DNA from: Harmothoe impar
Lineage: Eukaryota > Annelida > Polychaeta > Phyllodocida > Polynoidae
Direction: 5' to 3'
NCBI GenBank assembly: GCA_947462335.1
Contig: OX381717.1
Coordinates: forward strand, 45,489,523-45,553,522
DNA length: 64,000 nucleotides
The position numbers and the translations under genes are program-made. The notes beneath the pieces are model-generated. The model was given only the letters and a program-made list of their open reading frames with translations, was not told the DNA's origin and made no database searches. Of this stretch, positions 59,804 through 64,000 are shown in pieces. The stretch's first letter is position 1. Every line of letters starts with the position of its first letter.

Positions 59804-60224
59804 CTAAAGATAATCTCTACCTGGAAAATAAATTGTTTAAAACTCTCTGATATTGTGAAGTTTCACTTGGAAAATCTATATTGCAATGATTCACCACTTT
59901 GCACACTAGCAGACATGTCATGGGGTAAATGGACTCCTAGACCCTAAAGGAAGGGGTCTTAGTAGACACCGGTGTGTCAATGACGCTGTGCCCCATTAAA
60001 GAACCAATAAGGATGTAAAAACGTAATCTCTAGAGTGTGCATGAGTGTGATTGGTGAATATTTGATGGAAATATGTTGGGAGAGATCGAGATTTATGGCA
60101 TTGGAAATAAATCCTGATTCAATTTTTAATCGGATTTCCTCACTAGTCAGCTCTAGATAGGGTTTCCCATATTCACGGTTTGGGGCCCAGCTAATAACCT
60201 ATACCTTTAGAACTATAATATGAA

Positions 60225-60350
60225 ACGGCAGTGACAGTAATTCTAGATAGCAATAAGAATATAACGTTGTAGGTCGTTGACATCTGGTCATTTTGTAGCT
60301 ATGTTGAACTGATCATGGTGGACCTGGTACTTCCCCACCTGTCAGGCTTT
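60225..60350 (+). repeat. Block B, copy 7 (U5)
   Basis: GAAACGGCAGTGACAGTAAT leads to CATCTGGTCATTTTGTAG, then GATCATGGTGGACCTGGTAC and CCTGTCAGGCTTTAAC. The CCAAT box is lost (CTGATCA). Confidence 0.6.
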
Positions 60351-60352
60351 AA

Positions 60353-60560
60353 CACTTTAAAGACGGATGTCGCTAAAAGATTACATTTGTCGTCATGATG
60401 TACCAATGCAGCCCCAGCAAGTCAGTGCTGCATTGGTGCATCAGCTCCATAGGGTCAGCATGATGCATGAATGCAGCACTGGTGAGTTACTTGCCAGAGC
60501 TGCATTCATGTATCATGACGACCAAGGCTATGATGCATTAAGACATTATTTCATCTTTAC
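60353..60560. mobile_element. Foldback element of the TGATGCAYYAATGCA family
   Basis: It begins AACACTTTAAAGACGGATGT, then two successive hairpins: TGATGTACCAATGCAGC with GCTGCATTGGTGCATCA, and CATGATGCATGAATGCAGC with GCTGCATTCATGTATCATG. Internal text GCTAAAAGAT and TTACTTGCC is shared with 15751-16001 and 62463-62580. Confidence 0.7.
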
Positions 60561-60799
60561 AAGGTCAACCACCTTTCCAGAGAAGCAGGCAGATTCTAGC
60601 TAGGTTCATTTGAGGCATACATTAATCTATCACGATTCCGGTGTCCACTTTCCTGAGACGGTAAAAGGGTCAGTAAGCAATTCGAACTTTTAGTTTTCTA
60701 TGTTTGAATCTTGAGAATTAAAGGAAGTCAACTCATATAAATGAGGATGACAGCCAGAATGTGACAATGTATCTTTAATTTATTCTTTTTCAAAGGCAT

Positions 60800-62460
60800 T
60801 TTTGGTGCTTTTGCTGCTAAAAAATGTTTTCGACTGGAAAATCCTTTTACAGAAATTCTGTCAAAACTTGGAGAATTCCCTTTCATAGTGTTTATTCAAA
60901 AAGCAGAACTAAATATCGACCTACCGACCACAAGTTACTTTTTCGCCTTATAAAGACCTAGTTTGACAGCATATTGCACTGGTGGCCACCTAGTGTCTGT
61001 TCATAACACTAAATCCCCATAATAATACGCTTTGCCCTGAGCAACGGAAATGAAAGAATTCACACGTTAAATTTTGATCATTTTCATCGTGATTACGTTC
61101 AACAACAAAATAAGGGTGGAAACACAATTTGTGTGATAAGAAACCAGATTACTTTCTCTTTGATTGGTCTAATAGCCAATTGAACCTGTTCATCGTTGAT
61201 ATATAAGAATATGTCTCTACAGGATCTTTCTCTCACTTGTCTCACATCCGGGCAATTGTTGCCCACTAACACCATTTCTAACAGACTGTCCATATATATG
61301 CGACATGTGACACCAATGCATTGAGGGCAAATTGCATGAGTAATAAGAAGGTCGACTGTGCTCTTTCCTGTCCCCCAGTAGCCCATGATCATAATCAGCA
61401 GCATCATCATTCACTACACAGATAATCTAAATGCCCCCCCCCCCTTAGTCTGCAGGTCTGTAGTGGCTATCCGATACTGGGCGGAGGGACATTGGTCATG
61501 CATGACCAGGTGCAATTCAAGAATGACTGAGGCAAAACAATGTATGATTAATGCCTTATTCAAAAGCCTAAAAGGGAAAGGCTAAGGTGAGTTTGTCAGT
61601 ACTGACCAACCTGACAATATTACCTAACCTAGGTTGGTTGTATAGGGAGCCAAAAAATGACTTGAGTGGTTAGTCACTACAGTGACTGAGAGATTGGTTG
61701 TAGATAGGGAGCCAAAGAATATCAGTGCGGTTCTAAACATTTTCTTCTTAATTCAGCAGAATAGGGGTGTGCCTTGGCAACATCACAGTTGATTATGCTT
61801 TAACCATACCAAGCGAATTAGCGTTTACCCAGCCTGCGCCCAACCAAGGCCATACGTATAGGTGGCTTTGGGTAAGCGCAAGGTTCAGACACAATGGTCA
61901 ATGTTTCCTTTGTTGTACCTTGAGCACAGGCTGTACTGCGTATGAACAATCTATGATGGATCCAAACGATATATTTCCATATATTTTTAGTATTTTGACG
62001 TTTCATATCTGTATCAATATTTTGCTAAACTCTTATATAATATAGTTTCAGCTCAAAAAGTGTTGACAGGTAGAGCAAGAGTCAGTCTATGACTAGTATT
62101 GACCTCCTTTCTACATACACCCGTCTGATTTGTAATGGCTTCAATATGTTATTCAGTGAGTCTCTGGGGATAGTATTTTTGTACTTGTAATTATGATGGA
62201 AGAACACACTGACAAGAGATACCTTAAAAGTACTATTCCTATGCTATCTATAACTACAGGAAGCCTCTCACAATCAGGTGCCTTGGCGCAGTTATATACA
62301 AAGTTACATATTCTCTCCTTGTCCTCCTTATTGCCAGTCAGTGGGAGGAGGTGGCTTAGCGCTATAGCCCTTTAAAGGGGCATTCTCACCACTCGCACTT
62401 ACCACATAACAGACTAGAACAGTACTAGAATTGTGAGTGGGAAACGCTCGGTGAAAATGC
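60800..62460. other. No supported gene
   Basis: A 103-codon minus-strand frame (61099-61410) and a 92-codon plus frame (61767-62045) exist but have no motif, splice context or paralogue. A short repeat pair AGGGAGCCAAAAAATGA / AGGGAGCCAAAGAATAT lies at about 61645 and 61708. I see nothing else. Confidence 0.4.
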
Positions 62461-62462
62461 CA

Positions 62463-62580
62463 TGCACTTTAAGGATGCGTGTCACTAAAAGATAATATTT
62501 GTTGTCATGATGCGCCAATGCAGCCCGGCGAGTAACTTGCTGGTGCTGCATTGGTGCATCATGCAAACCCTTCAGGAGTT
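62463..62580. mobile_element. Short foldback element of the TGATGCAYYAATGCA family
   Basis: ACTTTAAGGATGCGTGTCAC, then TGATGCGCCAATGCAGC paired with GCTGCATTGGTGCATCA. It is half the size of 60353-60560, with one hairpin only. Confidence 0.65.
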
Positions 62581-62913
62581 TCAAAAACGCATAAAGTCGG
62601 CATTTATTGATCCTAAAAATAGGGAGAGTGGAGTGTAGCTCTAATCACTGCTTGAATATTGGCATTTGAGTAAAGATTGGACTGCTTAAAGTCACACTTT
62701 AAGCATCTTTAATTCCAGTAGATATCACTTAAAGCTGATTAAATATCACTATGACCTTATCGGGACATTTACATGGAACTTACTGAACTTAAAGCTGCTA
62801 AAATAGTTACTTTAAGCACTAAAAACTACTTGAATGCCAATGATCATGTAGTGAATACCCTGGCCGAGGGAGGGTGTGAAGGTGTCAAGGGGGAGGGGCG
62901 TTTCTATATATGT

Positions 62914-62982
62914 GACATGTACTGGGAAAAGGGACCTTAGTGTACCCTGCACTATTAAAGGTCCCTTTTCCCAGTACATGTC
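62914..62982 (+). ncRNA. Perfect 25-bp stem, 19-nt loop (pre-miRNA-like or MITE hairpin)
   Basis: 62914-62938 is the exact complement of 62958-62982, with further pairing outside (ATATATG with CATATAC). The length and loop fit a microRNA precursor. However, halves of the same sequence occur at 14265-14312, 21940-21965 and 34455-34495, which fits a mobile hairpin better. It may be both: a repeat-derived small RNA source. Confidence 0.35.
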
Positions 62983-63124
62983 ATGTATATGGGGGATATC
63001 ATATCTTTAACACCTCCACAGAACAGAAATGATGACGGCCATAGAAAGGGGAACAGGGCCATTATCCGGCTATGTCTCAGAAGCTGAAAGACTGAGCGCC
63101 TGATCTGGTTCTAAGTGCAAAGTG

Positions 63125-63400
63125 AAAGAACCAGATCAGTATCTCAGTGCAGCTTTCTGCGTAGCTTGAATACAAGTGCTTAAAGTTGTCAGACTTTTGG
63201 TCAGGTATTCTTCCTACATGACTGTAAGCTAACCAAAAGTGCTGTCAGTGTGTCCAGTTACTTGAGCAGAATATATATTGTGAAGCTTTAACTTTCTTCC
63301 TGACATTGAAAGTATTAGCATGATTTGGTCGGTGACTTGTTTTCATCTGTATTGTTAAAAGTCATTATCAACATATTGGGGAGTTGAGTACGCATAGACA
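63125..63400. repeat. Block J, second copy (U6 or the end of U5)
   Basis: Collinear with 58800-59390 but without the MITE. It suggests a further array unit that continues past the right edge of the window. Confidence 0.65.
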
Positions 63401-63534
63401 TGCACAGAGTTCAAGTGTTCACTTTTCAAGCTTCATGCTTTAGTTGAGAGCTTTTTCTGATGTGGTGGATAGCCTATACTGCATATGAAAGGCCTGACCG
63501 TCTTACATTATGCATATTACTGTGAAAGTACTTA

Positions 63535-63662
63535 TATTCACGGGTATACATTTTCGCGGAAGAGTAAAAATCAGCAAATTCATGGGTATTTATTCCATAC
63601 TTAAACATAATATTATAACAATTTCGTGGATTTTTCATTTCCGCGAATACAGCGTAAATATA
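63535..63662. repeat. Imperfect inverted repeat with CGCGGAA ends
   Basis: TATTCACGGGTATACATTTTCGCGGAA on the left (63536-63562) mirrors TTTTCATTTCCGCGAATACAGCGTAAATA on the right (63633-63661). The inner pieces AAATTCATGGG and AAATTTCGTGG-like text are also related. About 125 bp. Confidence 0.5.
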
Positions 63663-63919
63663 TTATATGTGGCATGCACATTATGTTAGCTACAATCATT
63701 ATGTTAGTTACACATTAAAATTACGTTAGTTACCCCAGCACAGTTTTATTAAGACTCCCCTTTTACATCTCGACTGTCAGATGCATTCGTGCATTATAAG
63801 ACAACGGGCAGTCTTGATGTGAAGGGGGTCGTTGCCTATTCTCTGATTAGTGCATACCGACCATGGCCCCAAACTCTGGTCCCGAGCCCTATAAAGGCTC
63901 ACGAGCATCGTGCGTTCCC

Positions 63920-64000
63920 AGTGGGCACAGAACATTGAATCAACATTGGTAAACTGTTGTCAAAGTTGATTTAATGTTGATTCAATGTTGGTTCAACGTT
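63920..64000. repeat. GTTGATTCAATGTTG-type repeat, cut by the window edge
   Basis: CAGTGGGCACAGAACATTGA is followed by alternating ATTGAATCAACATTGG and GTTGATTTAATGTTGATTC units. Same family as 17821-17898. The element continues beyond 64000. Confidence 0.65.

Larger units (their letters stand above)
55650..60800. repeat. Array unit U5 (diverged)
   Basis: Blocks seen: A at 55690-55930 (GATAAGCCAGACAG, TAGTGCCCTACTTTCC, TGGAATGATGTGTGAAGGA), J at 58790-59390, B at 60225-60350, K at about 60620-60680, C-like text at 60710-60780 (GAAGTCAACTCATATAAATG). Two MITEs inserted here (56938 and 58864). The 109-125 codon minus-strand frames at 55790-56214 come from a purine-rich plus strand and have no motif. 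Confidence 0.6.

Noticed and set aside
61099..61410. 103-codon minus-strand frame containing GYWGTGKST, like a P-loop
   Set aside because: GTGKST is short of a full Walker A context (GxxxxGK[ST] with strand and helix); nothing downstream fits a nucleotide-binding domain.
1..64000. CRISPR array, operon or prokaryotic genes
   Set aside because: No regular spacer array, no ribosome-binding-site-led genes and very low coding density; the window is clearly eukaryotic in style.

Overview
The window looks like non-coding, repeat-rich animal DNA, not prokaryotic DNA. It is AT-rich, has no open frame above 128 codons (that one lies inside a repeat), no operon-like gene spacing, GA/GAAA microsatellites, many miniature transposons with terminal inverted repeats, tRNA-derived SINE-like pieces, and a few short open segments flanked by splice-like signals. 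The repeat style (foldback elements, a relic with an HEEADTR-like motif, GTTGATTCAATGTTG-type repeats) suggests a marine invertebrate, perhaps a deuterostome such as an echinoderm or hemichordate. That placement is inference only. No complete protein-coding gene can be supported.

Layout. 1-1.2 kb holds six copies of a 20-bp motif in both orientations. 3.36-4.25 kb is a miniature DNA transposon with mirrored subterminal repeats, followed by tRNA-like pieces. 5.36 kb, 7.0 kb and 7.9 kb hold further inverted-repeat elements. 8616-13663 is a very recent head-to-tail duplication with a 2524-bp unit, and an older diverged copy lies at about 6.2-7.9 kb. 15.7-22 kb is crowded with small DNA transposons and a 426-bp foldback. 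About 24.9-63.4 kb is the main finding: a tandem array of about five (possibly six) old, diverged units of roughly 5-9 kb. Recognisable blocks recur in one fixed order, named here F, A, G, H, B, K, C, D, E. Mobile elements have landed in single units, and the neighbouring units then show the empty site.

Functional candidates are few: a 68-nt exon-like segment at 22534-22601, a 57-nt one at 29571-29627 whose paralogues in other units carry stops, a roughly 100-codon open segment on the minus strand at 59493-59803, and a decayed transposon-type protein fragment at 42240-42730. Conserved non-coding candidates are block F (CTCF-like core), block B (a CCAAT box next to a YY1-like ATGGCGG, eight copies) and a 53-nt perfect match between two otherwise diverged units. 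If this is an intron or intergenic region of a tandemly duplicated locus, these blocks are likely remnants of regulatory or exonic sequence. No computation was run: alignments were made by eye and block boundaries are approximate.
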